Shown here in pieces: positions 12,044-22,957 of a stretch of DNA of 64,000 nt (position 1 is its first letter; every line of letters begins with the position of its first letter). Source of the stretch: Enoplolaimus lenunculus (lineage: Eukaryota; Nematoda; Enoplea; Enoplida; Thoracostomopsidae); assembly GCA_030248215.1 (NCBI GenBank), contig JASANG010002858.1:1-64000 (forward strand), written 5' to 3'. The notes beneath the pieces are model-generated. The model did no database searches and was not told the DNA's origin. It saw only the letters and a list, made by a program, of their open reading frames with translations. The position numbers and the translations under genes were made by a program.

Positions 12044-14719
12044 TTAATTTGCCCATGCGGTAAAATTTCGTTTCAGGTATTTTGAAAACAGCACCGCCAA
12101 CTCGAGTCCTGGCAAAATTTGTCGACCTTCGGCTGGGAATTTTTCACCTATGAATACGCCCTGTCGGTCTCTATTGATCTTTTGGTGACGGAATCCGAGG
12201 CCACGTTGCAATACACTGAAAAATTAGACACGATTTTCTCGACACGAAACAAAAAATAAGAGTAGGCTGAGGTAGGCCGCAGGAATACCAATCTTGCGTG
12301 GGTATAATCGCTGGTAAAAATTAAATTTCCGCGTGTAAAGCGCTGGCCGGGTAAAGAAATCTTTGTCCGCCAGACAAGAACGACAGATTAGCTTTCAGTA
12401 CGAATATAAAACTTGTGGCGAAACAGTACTGAAATTATGACTAAATTTTAGTTGTAAAGTAAATCTCGCGAGAGAAGCGAATGCAACCTATTAATCGTAG
12501 ATTTTATATAAGTCCTTAATGAATAATGTAGTAACCCGAATAAAAAATTAGATGACTGCTATTTCGCCTTTGACCTGACTGTTTTAACATTTCAACCCAT
12601 TTTTTCCTATCATTTGGATCCCTCACCACCTTTTACGTAGCTATTGTCTATAATTTACAGTAGTGCTACAGTAACTACGTTTTTAGGAATATGGATTTGA
12701 TTTAATACATGTGTATACTGTAATGGATATATTGCGTAAAACCCTATTCACACGGGCAAATTTGCATGTGCAACTGGCATGTGCAAGTTTGGACACAAAA
12801 CAGCTTTGAACATCCTGCAGCTGCAAATTATTCACTAGAGTTCAGCGAGGACTCGCAAGTTTGCACGAAATACTTGCTGCTACAAGCGTTTGCAAAGGTA
12901 CACCACTTTCCTTCTGAATCTTGATATAAATTTATATGAATATTTTGCAAACAACAGCAATAAATATGAAGTAGAAGCTGTTCAGCCAATGACGATGAGT
13001 TAATCCCATTTGCAACAATATTCATACCTCTGAATTATTTTCTTATCGTATATTCATCATAAATAATTTGCAGCTGCAAGTTCTTCGAACCAATTTTCGA
13101 ACAAAACATGCATCTGCAAGAGCCGTTCACTCGTAAAGAAGGTTTTGTTCGAAATTCTATGACTGAAAAACGCTTTCATAACGATACACGTTCTTTCTAA
13201 TAATTAAAATGAAAAACCAATCGCGTCATCATTGCGGCAAACTGCGAAATATCAAACACGTTTGATATTTGAATAGAAGTTAAAGTGCCCCGATAGGGCC
13301 ATGAAAAAAGAATATGTTTCCAAACCAAGCCAGAAGAAATTTGTAAAGTGTAGAAACAAGTTGAAATAAATTTTCCTTTTTGAGCTAATTCGTAGTCAAA
13401 TGGCAAAAATGCCCTAAATCCTGCTGAACATGTGGTATTTGCAACTGAAACATATTCGCTGTGTTGAACAATAATGCTACGTGTGCATACAATTTGGACG
13501 GTTCATAGTAATTGGTCTCCGTCCTTGAACTGTCTTGGTCAAAAATTTTAAAAACTGAACTTTCCATTTTTTACTGCAGGCATCAATCATTAGATACAAT
13601 TAGAGCGCTAAAAATGTTACTAAATAAATTCAAAATTATACGGCTCGATTAAATCCGAAAAGCGATAAGAAGAAGGTTTTAAACCGGATATATCCATTTA
13701 ATAAAATCCGATGTCCATTTGCGTTACAAAAATACCGAAAATTTAGCTGTTTGTATGCTCAAAATTAGTTCTAAATGAAGTCCAAATCGTGAAAATTTAA
13801 CGCTACGTATAGGCTGCATTTGTTCCGTAAATAATCAAAATAACGAAAATCATCCAAAACTAAAAATTTATTAGAAACCTCGGTGAATATTTACCGTTAT
13901 TTTGTTTTCGTTATTTTGGTCATTATCCGTTTTTTCTTTTCACTTATCTTTTTCACAAACGTTTAACATACGGTGAAAAAACGGCAGTCCGGCGACAACA
14001 AACTTTGCCTTAGCCAGACGTGAAACAGAATTAGGTATCTAAATGATTTTAAGTTTGCTATTTTTAGCAATAATCTGAAAAGTGTTGGCAAAAATCGTTT
14101 TAAGCTATCTCGTTGGGAAATCTCGTCAACTGAACTTTTCAAAACTGGTTTAAAGTTACATACCTGGCAAATCTCTACCGGAACCGGAGGTCGTTTTTCG
14201 CCAATGTCGGAAGTATTTATTGAATGGTTTTCTGGTTTACACTATGTAAAAGCAGCGAATATGTTTCAGTTGCAAATACCACATGTTCAGCAGGATTTAG
14301 GGCATTTTTGCCATTTGACTACGAATTAGCTCAAAAAGGAAAATTTATTTCAACTTGTTTCTACACTTTACAAATTTCTTCTGGCTTGGTTTGGAAACAT
14401 ATTCTTTTTTCATGGCCCTATCGGGGCACTTTAACTTCTAGTTTCAAACCTTTACAAGACCAATTTTTAAATACCGACGCAAGGCGGTTGAATCAGATAT
14501 CTGACAATTATCCTAATCACTCGCGTATAATTTTCAACTTTAAATTTACTAACATGAACACGCAGACAAATTTTAAAATGACAAATTGCAAATTTAACTG
14601 TGTAAAACCCAGAAACACAATACAAAAGTAAATTGCGATAATAACAACATGCAACATACAGAAACGTTTCACACAGAACCCGCCATTTAGGCAGCTTCTA
14701 GTTTGGAGAAATTGGCAAA
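12044..14719 (-). CDS. Candidate multi-exon gene with an EGF-like piece (fragments, unassigned)
   Basis: Three minus-strand segments look coding. (a) 14660-14719, after a ctatttcag acceptor, reads CQFLQTRSCLNGGFCVKRF, with the SCxNGGxC core of an EGF-like domain. (b) 14164-14231 reads NTSDIGEKRPPVPVEICQ and ends at a good gtatgt donor. (c) 12044-12215, after tttttcag, reads LQRGLGFRHQKINRD, then GVFIGEKFPAEGRQILPG, then AVLFSKYLKRNFTAWAN and a stop. The joins between them are not phase-proven, and they may belong to more than one gene. A fourth possible exon lies inside the 188-base inverted duplication at 13274-13461. Segment (c) is the most convincing as a terminal exon. Function is unknown. 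Confidence 0.35.
12749..13115. mobile_element. GCAGCTGCAAG-type MITE, diverged copy
   Basis: It begins cctattcacacgggcaaatt and contains repeated gtgcaa/ctgcaagt motifs on both strands (gcagctgcaaatt, cagctgcaagttc, catctgcaag). It resembles the cleaner copy at 49598-49753, whose ends are CACACGTGCAAG inverted repeats. Boundaries are approximate. Confidence 0.5.
13274..13461 (-). repeat. Left arm of a 188-bp inverted duplication
   Basis: The reverse complement of this segment matches 14253-14440 base for base by eye over the full 188 bases, with sharp ends and unrelated flanks. On the minus strand it begins at a gtttcag acceptor-like site and is open in the frame ANTTCSAGFRAFLPFDYEL. The two arms are separated by 791 bases. 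Confidence 0.85.
14253..14440 (+). repeat. Right arm of the 188-bp inverted duplication
   Basis: This is the same 188 bases as the left arm, read on the plus strand (CAGCGAATATG to CTTCTA). The matching open frame FDYELAQKGKFISTCFYTL is present here too. The lack of visible differences suggests a recent duplication or gene conversion. Neither arm has transposon-like termini. Confidence 0.85.
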
Positions 14720-15216
14720 CTGAAATAGTATAGCTACAATCGGAATCCATCCGTTAGTTGGCACCTGCTCTGGACAGTAACGGCGAAACATGTTAAGTGT
14801 AAGAACCTGACAAATAAGCCTAAGTATAAACCCAAGTTTACGTGTAAGTAAAGCCTAAATATAAGCGTCATATTGCGGTTCTCTCAGTACTCCAGTCAAC
14901 CTGTCTTCTATTCGGTTATCCGGGATGAAGCTTTATAAATTTTGAACTCTACCCGTGTTTTGTAGAAAAAAATCGCACAGTTTTATAAAGATAATAAAAT
15001 GCAGTGATGTGCAAGTCAGCTGCGGCTGCCAAGGTTGCAAGTAGGTACTGAAGGGAGTGACAGGTGGCGCACCCCAACTACGAATATTTTAGTTCCCCTC
15101 CTTCTATCTAACAAATTATGTGCAGTCTGAAAAGCATATTATTCAACGACAGACTCAAAGATTGTCTCTGTTATAGCAGAATGAACATAAGAACGAAATT
15201 CGCTATTAGCTAACCA

Positions 15217-15592
15217 CAGCGTGTAACCAGATATCCGTTTGCGGCAAAAATCGATGTTCGTTTCTTTATAGAAATAATAGAGGTCTGTTGTTTTTACGTT
15301 CGAAATTAGTTAAAGTCACGAACATAACTGTCAATTTTCATTACAGATATGCTACAATGGTTCGAAATGAAATAAAAATTGCTAAATACACCCAAAATCT
15401 AAGAAAATTTCGAAGCATCCGATACTTTTCTTGAAATTTTAGAAAGCCCCCTGCATATTTGCACGCCTCTGTATTGTTGGCCAAAACTAAAACATCTTTG
15501 AAACTTATACCTCAATATCCATTTTCCGGTTACGTTATTTCGATCACTATCTATTTCCGTTTCCGTTATTATTACTATCCGTTTACACCCTG
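15217..15592. mobile_element. hAT-like MITE (CAGCGTGTAACC / TTTACACCCTG)
   Basis: The ends are CAGCGTGTAACCAGATATCC and GTTTACACCCTG, which are inverted repeats. The flanks GCTAACCA (15209-15216) and CCTAACCG (15593-15600) match at 6 of 8 positions. The interior has cgttatttcga and tttccgtttccgttatt phrases. Related fragments occur at about 1195-1252, 5770-5850, 6320-6420, 7800-8190, 13680-13960, 58610-58660 and 61850-61910. Confidence 0.65.
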
Positions 15593-16076
15593 CCTAACCG
15601 TCGTTTAACACCACAAAAGTGTTAATTAAACGTTTCATTTTGGAGATTGAATTGCCATTTGCCTCTTTTAGACAACAAACAGTGAAAACATTTTTGAACA
15701 TAACGCAGGCTGGAAAAATGATGTTATTAGCCCATAATGCAGTTACAGCAAAAATACTACAGTATTATGCAAATTGACACCAGTATAAAAAATATCAACA
15801 ACTACAACTATGCTACTTCGGTCAAATCGCGTAAAATTAAAAACGTTCCACCTATGGCATACAAAAAAGTAAACCATGCCACCGCTGTAGTAAAGGTTTT
15901 GAAAATTTTGGAATACGCTATATGAAAATTGCGATGCGTGGTTTCTAGTTACCAACTGAAAAAATTTCTTAAAACCCCTGGACAGAAGGCGCTAAGGAGC
16001 AAGGGGTGCTAAACCCTAGCCCTCAAGGCTACGTCCTTGCATTGTGCAACGCTCTAAAGCAGAAAGATTATTAAGC

Positions 16077-16538
16077 TCAACTCGATCCATCTGTGATTGC
16101 CGCTTGCTTAGACCGCTTGGCTTGTCTATCCAAATCCTGCAGAATTCCCAGCCCAGTTTTCTTGGCCGTTCTTTTTATAATCACTTTCGGTCCTAAATGA
16201 GCAACATTGTATCTAATAACTCCGACGTTGTATGTGGATTTCAATGCATTGTCGGCTAGCGTACCAAATTCATCACCATATCTAAAATTATTAACACTAT
16301 AATTGAGCATGCATACATAGAAAGCTTAACATACTGCAGTTACAGGGTAGCGCAAACCAAATTTCGCTATGTAAACCTAGTAAGAAAACAATTAGGTTAT
16401 GGACATAACTCAAAATATGCTCTCAAAATATAATTAAAATCAGTTACCTATAATTAACAACCTGAACAGTTTCATTTACAATACATTTCGCTAAAACCTT
16501 CGCCGCTGCTTCCAAACCCATGTAAACAGATGCAGCAC
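16077..16538 (-). CDS. Spartin (SPG20-like), C-terminal senescence-domain exons (partial)
   Basis: Two exons, 16448-16538 and 16077-16281, join in phase (AG|A) with a gtaact donor and a ttttag acceptor. They give about 97 residues and a TGA (16077-16079). The blocks YMGLEAAAKVLAKCIVNETV, YRYGDEFGTLADNAL, STYNVGVIRYNVAHLGPK and RTAKKTGLGILQD follow the C-terminal end of the senescence domain of spartin. In vertebrates spartin binds lipid droplets and endosomes and takes part in their turnover; mutation of human SPART causes Troyer syndrome. The upstream part (MIT and the rest of the senescence domain) should lie at higher coordinates but was not traced; one candidate exon is at 17885-17990. 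The family call is firm. Confidence 0.85.
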
Positions 16539-17103
16539 CTGAAAGGTAAAGAACACGTTAAGAACTGCCTGCATCCCGTTTCCACAGATTCTACTTCACA
16601 TCAAATATCGAGTACTAACTATACATCAGAGATGAACCGGATATGCGGCTCCGTCGAAAAATCGACATCCGCCTCCGGTATTCTAACTTGCCGGATATTT
16701 TTTAAAAAATAGTCTAAAACTTAAGCCACATTTGGATAGCATGCCTGTATCAGGCTAAATTTAGCAGTTGGTTTATTCCTTCCAACAATTGCGTCATTTA
16801 TTCATTTATTTTACATTTTGATTGGCTAGATATGTACGACCGACCACTGGTTCCTACAGAAAATACAGGGAAGTGCTGTCAGTTATTCTGATTTTTTGTA
16901 CCGTTATCACGGAAATAACGCATTTCCCAATACAAAACAACGAGCTAACGCTGCTGTTGTTTGCAAACAGTATTATTGAGAATATTAACATGGCTGCATT
17001 AGCGAGATTTATGACACTGATCTGAACCTGTATACATTGGTCAATATTAGTGTTAAATGTTTCCTGTAATTTCGGTATTGAAAGTTTTTCTCTTTCAAAA
17101 ATT

Positions 17104-17292
17104 GGCCAATGTTACTTTAAGGGGCGTAACAGTAGATTAAGCGTATTTCGAACTCTAAGACTAAGCCTAAGCATTGCAAATTTTATGTTCCTAAGCCTGC
17201 GTCTAAGCCTAAGCAAAAAATGTAATCTAGAATCTAAACCTACTCTTTATGGAGCAACCAGAAACCTGGACGCTCCTTAAAGTAACATGGCC
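17104..17292. mobile_element. Telomere-repeat MITE, subfamily B, exact 8-bp target duplication
   Basis: The left end is GGCCAATGTTACTTTAAGG and the right end CCTTAAAGTAACATGGCC, a long inverted repeat. The flanks are identical: CAAAAATT at 17096-17103 and 17293-17300. The interior has ctaagactaagcctaagc and ctaagcctgcgtctaagcc, degenerate GCCTAA runs, and tctagaatctaaacctac. Length is 189 bp, non-coding. Confidence 0.85.
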
Positions 17293-17884
17293 CAAAAATT
17301 TAACAAAAATTGGCATATTATTCTTTTATACTTATTTTTCTTAAACTGTCTGAGCGTGTTTATTGCCATAATTTTCAATTTGTGTTACACTCCTTAATTT
17401 ATCATACGTTTCCCAGCTACTGCATTTGTTTCCGGATTTTGGCATTCTGAACGGTGTCTACACCATTAAAAGCGATAAAATAGCTTTCAAATGAATTTTT
17501 TCGTAACAAGTACTTTTCGTTTTCTTGATCCGGTTCAGGTTTCGGTATTTTTCCACTTTACGATTCCAATATTTTATAATTCCGGATTAATTAGCCTGCA
17601 AATCGACGTCTGAATTCACCGCGAACAAACTTTAACGCTTGGAAACGAGAACAGGAAGGCATCCGCATCTACGAACGTGAAATACAAATTTGAAACATCC
17701 GCAGGTTAATTCTTGCAATTAAACGTAATATACAAACAATGGCAAACCTTATATACCATATTAGGTTCTAGATGCTACAAAAATTCCCCTATGGCAAAAA
17801 GACGGTATAATACGTCATTGTTAACGCAATAAAACTTATGACGTTGACAACAAAAACTGTTAAATACATAACTGGAAAACCCAC

Positions 17885-17990
17885 TTGAGCTTCCGCTTCC
17901 TTAGAGTCGGCTAACTGTTGCCCATGACGAATGTCGACAAGCCTTTCAAGAATATATTCTCGCAATTTAGCCATTTTGTTGTACAATTCA
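17885..17990 (-). CDS. Possible exon, helical; perhaps spartin MIT region
   Basis: The exon is open after an aaaacag acceptor and ends at CAA|gtgggt. It reads ELYNKMAKLREYILERLVDI then RHGQQLADSKEAEAQ, an amphipathic helix-like sequence. The KMxxL...I..RL pattern recalls helix 3 of the MIT domain of spartin, and the exon lies upstream of the spartin C-terminal exons on the same strand. This is an inference from one short helix; it could equally belong to another gene. Confidence 0.35.
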
Positions 17991-18786
17991 CTGTTTTTAG
18001 CATCTTTCATTTTGCCGGAAAGCATAGTCACAAAAATAAATCAATATATGAAACCACACATGGGCCATCGATTTTAAACTTTCACGTGCTCCTGTTCCAT
18101 TTGCACTATACTAGCTATGTTTTTACATTATTACAATACGAAAAACGAATTTTGAGCTATCGTCATGAATGATTGCACTTTAAATATTTTAGAATTAAAA
18201 ATCATCTGTGAACAATTAATAAGCTATTCTATACACTGTAATCTGTTGTTTATTTTGCCGAAGTATATAGCGGCTGCATTCTGTAGTTATTTCAAACACT
18301 CGTGCACAAATACGTTTCTTCGGAAAAAAGATTCACCAGTTTTTGGTTGAAGTTGCAGCTTAAAATTGAAGAATTTAATGCGGGGTCATGAACAGGTAAA
18401 CGGCCTATACATACTAAATTTAGCGTTTCTCTTTACTTGTCTGTTCCTACGTGTTGCGTAAAAACCGTATTCTGACTCAAAATCGCCGAAGTTTTTGCGT
18501 AAAGTTCGTCGGTTTTTATTAAATTTCAAGACGTGCAAGTAAAGTAAAGACACGAAACTTTCAGCATGTATGTGGCGCATCCTTACACATATTTAGGTGC
18601 AAAAAATTTTTTGCAATCCTCACAGCTATGGTTTTAAAATCAAAAAAGTGTCTAGCAATAAACTTGCACGAAACATATTATAGGAGACACTACCGTGTCC
18701 CTATGATTAATTCAAGCTTCTTGAATAAATTCAAAAGTCTGAAATAATTTAAGAAGCGAACAACAACACAGTATTCGATCAACCAA

Positions 18787-19193
18787 TTAAAATGCAGGTG
18801 CAAATAATTCAAGCGACTTACAACTGCGTTCGCACGTATGAATGAAAGTTAATGGCATAAATTCCACTGAATAATTTACAGCTGCAAGAATTTCAAAGCT
18901 GCTTTGCGACCAAACTTGCACATGCAAGGCTGAAACTTGCAGCTGCAAGTTTTTCCAAAACTTCATTCGAGAGACTTGCAGCTGCAATTTGTTCATGGTG
19001 AATATAAGACATGGATTAACTCTTACGTAAAAATGCCCTCGAAAGTAAATTAAACATAGTCGTTTGCGCTAACCACCACTTTTTATATTATATTTCTTAT
19101 TTATATCAGACGCCAACAAAATATTCATATAAAAACAAGACAAGATAAAGAAAAAAAAAGATATTCGCTGCAAAAACTTGCACGTGTGATGAA
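18787..19193. mobile_element. GCAGCTGCAAG-type MITE
   Basis: Several copies of cagctgcaag and cttgcagctgcaag lie between 18880 and 18990. The right terminus GCTGCAAAAACTTGCACGTG at 19168-19187 matches the inverted end of the copy at 49598-49753. The left boundary is uncertain. Confidence 0.5.
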
Positions 19194-19229
19194 TAGCGCT
19201 AAGTTTTAGAACACAATATTATTTTCTTT

Positions 19230-19420
19230 TTTTCTCCCTTTCTACAGCAAAAGGAGGAGAACGCAACCTACATTTTCCTCCGCAACCCCTCACCCGTGAG
19301 AAAGGAATCTGCTATAAAAAATACACTTTGTTGTTTTTTTTCAAAACAAACATAAAAAAAAAAAAAAAAAAGGAAAAACCAAGAACTTTAACCAAAAAAA
19401 AAAAAAAAAAATTTTCTTCT
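19230..19420. repeat. Low-complexity purine/A-rich tract
   Basis: The block has runs of 17-18 A at about 19354-19371 and 19394-19410, with T-rich stretches between. No coding frame or element terminus was recognised. Confidence 0.7.
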
Positions 19421-19939
19421 TTCTTATATAATACATACACCACAAAACTTAAATTTCAAAGTAAATGCACATATTAAAGTGTCAAAATTTCCAACTACAG
19501 AATGTAAGTATTAGAAACTTTTTTCAGCAAAAAAAGCTCTGTAAAGGGTAAAAACGCCCAAATTAACGTTGGGCAATTATCCAAGCCTATCACTGTTCAT
19601 TCAAAATCTAACAAACTTATATCGCCACGAACATCGTATAAGGATTTTAAACCATCAGATCTTGTTGTCTTTAGTTGACCACGAAAAACAAAAATATCAT
19701 ACCGAAAGGTTAGGATTTCTACAAATTTGATGGCTACCAGCTATTTAGTGCATTAACTGCAATCTTTGTCAATTGAAACTGAAATGTTTTTCTGCATTTT
19801 AATTATAAAATTTAGCTAGCATCGGCGCATGCATTTGCAGAGCAGCTAGAATATATTATACACTTTTATGAAATTTACAGCATACTAAGCTTACACTTGT
19901 TTTAATTGTGTCATGGGTTCATATTTTTAAATGTATGTA

Positions 19940-20381
19940 CTGCAGTGACCCGAATAAGAGGGGGTAAGAAGAGTAGGGTTCCCATTTTGAGTTCCAATCA
20001 ATAGGAGTCCGCATCTTTAAGTCTGTAAGCGGATAGAGATCCTAAACCCTTATTAGAGTCTATAAATGTCAGTTATCCCTAATTGTAGTGCTTGAATGAC
20101 TCCAGTACCAAAAACTAATTTGAGTTCGAAACTTTAAAGCGTGCTTAAATTTTGAAAGTACATTCATAAGTATATATAACCTTGCATTATCGTTCAAGCT
20201 ATTGACACAAAACAAATAAACGTTTAATTCAACGGATAATTGCAGTACTGGATATATATCAGTAACGAAGGGCGGCGGAGCGTGGGTTAAAATTAAATAT
20301 CTGTCTGTAACCGAATAACAGGGGGTACCATCTCGAGAGGCCAAATAAATATCCGTCCCCCTCTTATTCGGCTCACTACAG
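19940..20381. mobile_element. Mariner-like MITE, full copy (TA target)
   Basis: Termini are CTGCAGTGACCCGAATAAG on the left and CTTATTCGGCTCACTACAG on the right, an inverted repeat flanked by TA on both sides (19938-19939, 20382-20383). The interior includes gggttcccattttgagttcc and an imperfect copy of the terminal motif near 20310-20340. The 442-bp copy carries an open frame (ELNVYL..SLNDNARLY) that is also seen in the copy at 57598-57896, which reflects DNA conservation and not a gene. Confidence 0.75.
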
Positions 20382-20642
20382 TACACTCAAAATAATATTT
20401 CTGATATTTAAGAAAAAATTTCTTACATTTAAGAAATATAATTAGCAAGGTGCACTTGAAAAGTATTTCTGTTATAACAGAAACGTTTTCAAAAAAGTTT
20501 TGAAATAAAGACTGAAAATAAACGTTTTCCAGTTACTTTCAGAAAAATTGTCTTAAATATCAGAAAAACTTTTCAGATTTGAAACAGAAAATACTTTTCT
20601 GAATAAATTTAGAAATACTTTTTTGTGTGTAGCACCTATCAC

Positions 20643-21071
20643 CAGTTGGGAATAAGTCTTGTAGTTTTCAAACTTAACGGCGAAGCTCAAAATTCCACCA
20701 CATTCGCCGTGTTCGATATGTTCTGTGTCTGTTCCGATTTTGAGTTTGTCAATTGCAAAGGTTCTTAAATTTGCAAACTTTCATCTCAAGCTGATGTGAC
20801 TATAAATGCTATGCGAATGTGAAACTATGGCATATGATAATTGTGTCCATGTTTAAATGGGTTTCACTAAGCACATGCAACTTATTCCAAGGACGGTTTT
20901 AGACTAATTTGCTGCAAGCTTTGAAAGTAAAAAAATTTATTACGTACATTGAGTTAATCAGCACATTCGATGTCAAGCCAAATTTTACGTTTCGTTTCAC
21001 AAGCAACGGAAATTATTAGCTGATTTTTCTGCTTCGGTGAACTTTAATAGCGTATCTGCAGCATTTTGTTT
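20643..21071 (-). CDS. Two phase-consistent exons of an unrecognised gene
   Basis: The exons are 21001-21071 (acceptor tttttag, donor gtgaaa) and 20643-20763 (acceptor atttaag, donor gtgata). They join in phase (TT|A). The product reads KQNAADTLLKFTEAEKSANN, FRCLTFAIDKLKIGTDTEHI, EHGECGGILSFAVKFENYK, TYSQL. Both exons are fully open and have coding-like composition. I do not recognise the family, and neither neighbouring exon on the minus strand was found with certainty; the candidate at 17885-17990 does not match in phase by direct joining. Confidence 0.4.
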
Positions 21072-21717
21072 CTAAAAATTACAGAAGAAAATTATTGCGC
21101 GCATCGACTGCTATTTTAATCAGAAGAAATGAACTCTTGTTAAAATAATAATCGTCCATTCTTTTTCCTGTGATGGACTTGCAGCAATTTTGCATTGTTT
21201 ATATACTGGTGGAATTTGACAAAAAATTATTTTTGTAAAACTTTCAAAATTCATTTTTCTCTGTCAAATGTCAAGTTTCGTTTGACGTCTTAGATGATGC
21301 GAAAGTTTAGGCTTTTTGACGAGTTGAGGTTTTTGCACGCTGCGGATGGTATCATCCGTACACAATTGCTTGTATTCTTAATATTCGAAAGGATCATTTT
21401 GTAACTCATAATTATGATAAAGCGACTGAAATACTAATAACGAGAAATGATTTAAAAATATTTTCGTGTTTTTTCGCTTATTTGTAGTTAATCTTAAGGT
21501 CGAAATAAGTCCTATAGGCGTATGACCCTGAGATTCCAGAAAAAATGTATAAACATGTATTCAGATGGAATGTTATACAATTGTCTTGTTTAATTTAGAA
21601 CAACAACCAAATTTGTGTGATTTAATACTTATTTTAGTGCAGGTAAATAAATTGTTTTTAGCACAACTTCATGTCAGTTTTTGAAGCATTCGTTCTTGGT
21701 GCCTGTGTACGAAGAGC

Positions 21718-21915
21718 CAATGTGCAGAACTGAGCTGTAACAACTGTCTAAGCTTATGCCAAAGCGTAAACCTAAGCCTAAAAGCGTAAAAATGAGCTTA
21801 TTCCGTAAGCCTGAGGCAAAGCCTGAGCCTAACAAACAAAAATTGTAAATGTTAAGAATATATACTGTATTGCAATTTCACAGAAAAACGTTTCGCCCCT
21901 AATCTTTACATGGAA
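21718..21915. mobile_element. Telomere-repeat MITE, subfamily A, diverged
   Basis: The left end gagccaatgtgcagaac is decayed, and the right end ttcgcccctaatctttacat keeps the TIR. The interior has gcgtaaacctaagcctaaaag and aagcctgagcctaac. No clear target duplication. Confidence 0.65.
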
Positions 21916-22123
21916 TGTTGCGTTTGTAGTGCAACAACACTGTGATTGCGCAATATCGCGCATGCGTTGCATTTTCCAGTATTCTCACCTACAATAAAAT
22001 TTGACAATTAGATTTGTAATATTGCACGTAACCCGTTCATTAAATAACATAAACGTGTTCTATGAACACAACCAACGAGCTTGTAGTCATAGAACCCAGA
22101 AAGTGCCGCCCCATAAAACATTT

Positions 22124-22308
22124 GGCCAATGTTACTTTTATGGGCGTAACAGTAGGTTAAGCGTGTTCCTAAGCCTAAGCCTAAGCGTTGCAAAAATCTG
22201 TTCCTAAGCCTAAGCCTAAGCATAAGCAAAAACGTGTAATCTAGAATTTAAACCTACTATTTTATATGCCCACCAGAAACCTGGACGCCCCTTAAAGTAA
22301 CATGGGCC
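22124..22308. mobile_element. Telomere-repeat MITE, subfamily B
   Basis: The inverted ends are GGCCAATGTTACTTTTA and CTTAAAGTAACATGGGCC. The flanks AAACATTT and AACCATTT match at 7 of 8 positions. The interior has two uninterrupted runs of about three GCCTAA units (cctaagcctaagcctaagc), among the cleanest in the window, and shares tctagaatttaaacctac with the copy at 17104-17292. Length is 185 bp. Confidence 0.85.
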
Positions 22309-22427
22309 AACCATTTTGTCACCACTTTATAATTTTTTCCCACTTGTAACTAATCTAAAATTTCTGCACGACAGTCTTGAAGCACCTACTAGCATGTTGA
22401 GCTAGCCGCAGACATGTTGTCTTATAT

Positions 22428-22597
22428 TTATAGCCAGTTGTCCGATGATTTTTCATCAATTTGCGAATCTACGAGCTGAACGTGATGGTTAACCGGAAGT
22501 CTTAGCCGTTTGCGACTTTGACCGTTTGAAAAGTTTCGAAAATACGTTTCGTTATTGTACACTTTTCCACTTACAGGCATAACCGTAACGCTTAATT
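22428..22597 (-). CDS. Possible terminal exon, unrecognised
   Basis: After a ctgcttag acceptor the minus strand reads LSVTVMPVSGKVYNNETYFR, NFSNGQSRKRLRLPVNHHVQ, LVDSQIDEKSSDNWL and a TAA. Composition and the stop fit a C-terminal exon. The frame continues upstream only into a hAT-type MITE. No family is recognised and no upstream exon was joined. Confidence 0.35.
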
Positions 22598-22783
22598 CTA
22601 AGCAGCTCAAATAATGGCAAACACTGACAATTTTACAAACAGTTGCACGAAAAAGTGTACGAGAGCCGGGAAATTGAGTACTGGCATTTCTAAAACGTTT
22701 CGTGCCGTTTATCGTATATCTAATTTGGCTATTCACACTAGAACATACTTTTATAAATATCCTGCTAACCTTGTTCATCGGCC

Positions 22784-22957
22784 CACTGGCGGATCCATGG
22801 GGGGCCACCCCGGCCGTGGCCCCCCCAACAGCATCTCGACAAAAATTATATAGCAATTTTGTGACAATTGTTCGTGGTTTGTGTGTGGGTGAAAAATAAG
22901 TTTATTACCTGTTAAATTTTGCCCCCCTCCCATTTTGAGATCCTGGATCCGCCACTG
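22784..22957. mobile_element. hAT-type MITE with exact 8-bp target duplication
   Basis: The ends CACTGGCGGATCCATGG and CCTGGATCCGCCACTG are inverted repeats. The flanks are identical (CATCGGCC at 22776-22783 and 22958-22965). The interior is rich in C and G runs and is related to the element at 51028-51202. Length is 174 bp. Confidence 0.9.

Larger units (their letters stand above)
16539..20642. other. Intron/intergenic sequence with MITEs and A-rich tracts
   Basis: This stretch holds a telomere-repeat MITE (17104-17292), a possible exon (17885-17990, minus), a GCAGCTGCAAG-type element (about 18787-19193), a low-complexity block with long A tracts (19230-19420) and a mariner-like MITE (19940-20381). 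The missing middle of spartin should be here if that gene is ordinary, but no further exon could be supported. Confidence 0.45.

Noticed and set aside
15737-15925. Plus-strand frame reading NVPPMAYKKVNHATAVVKVL
   Set aside because: The opposite strand is equally open, no exon joins it and the acceptor is isolated.
22428-22856. 142-codon minus-strand open frame read as one protein
   Set aside because: Its upstream part is the hAT-type MITE at 22784-22957; only the downstream segment with its own acceptor (22428-22597) is kept as a candidate exon.
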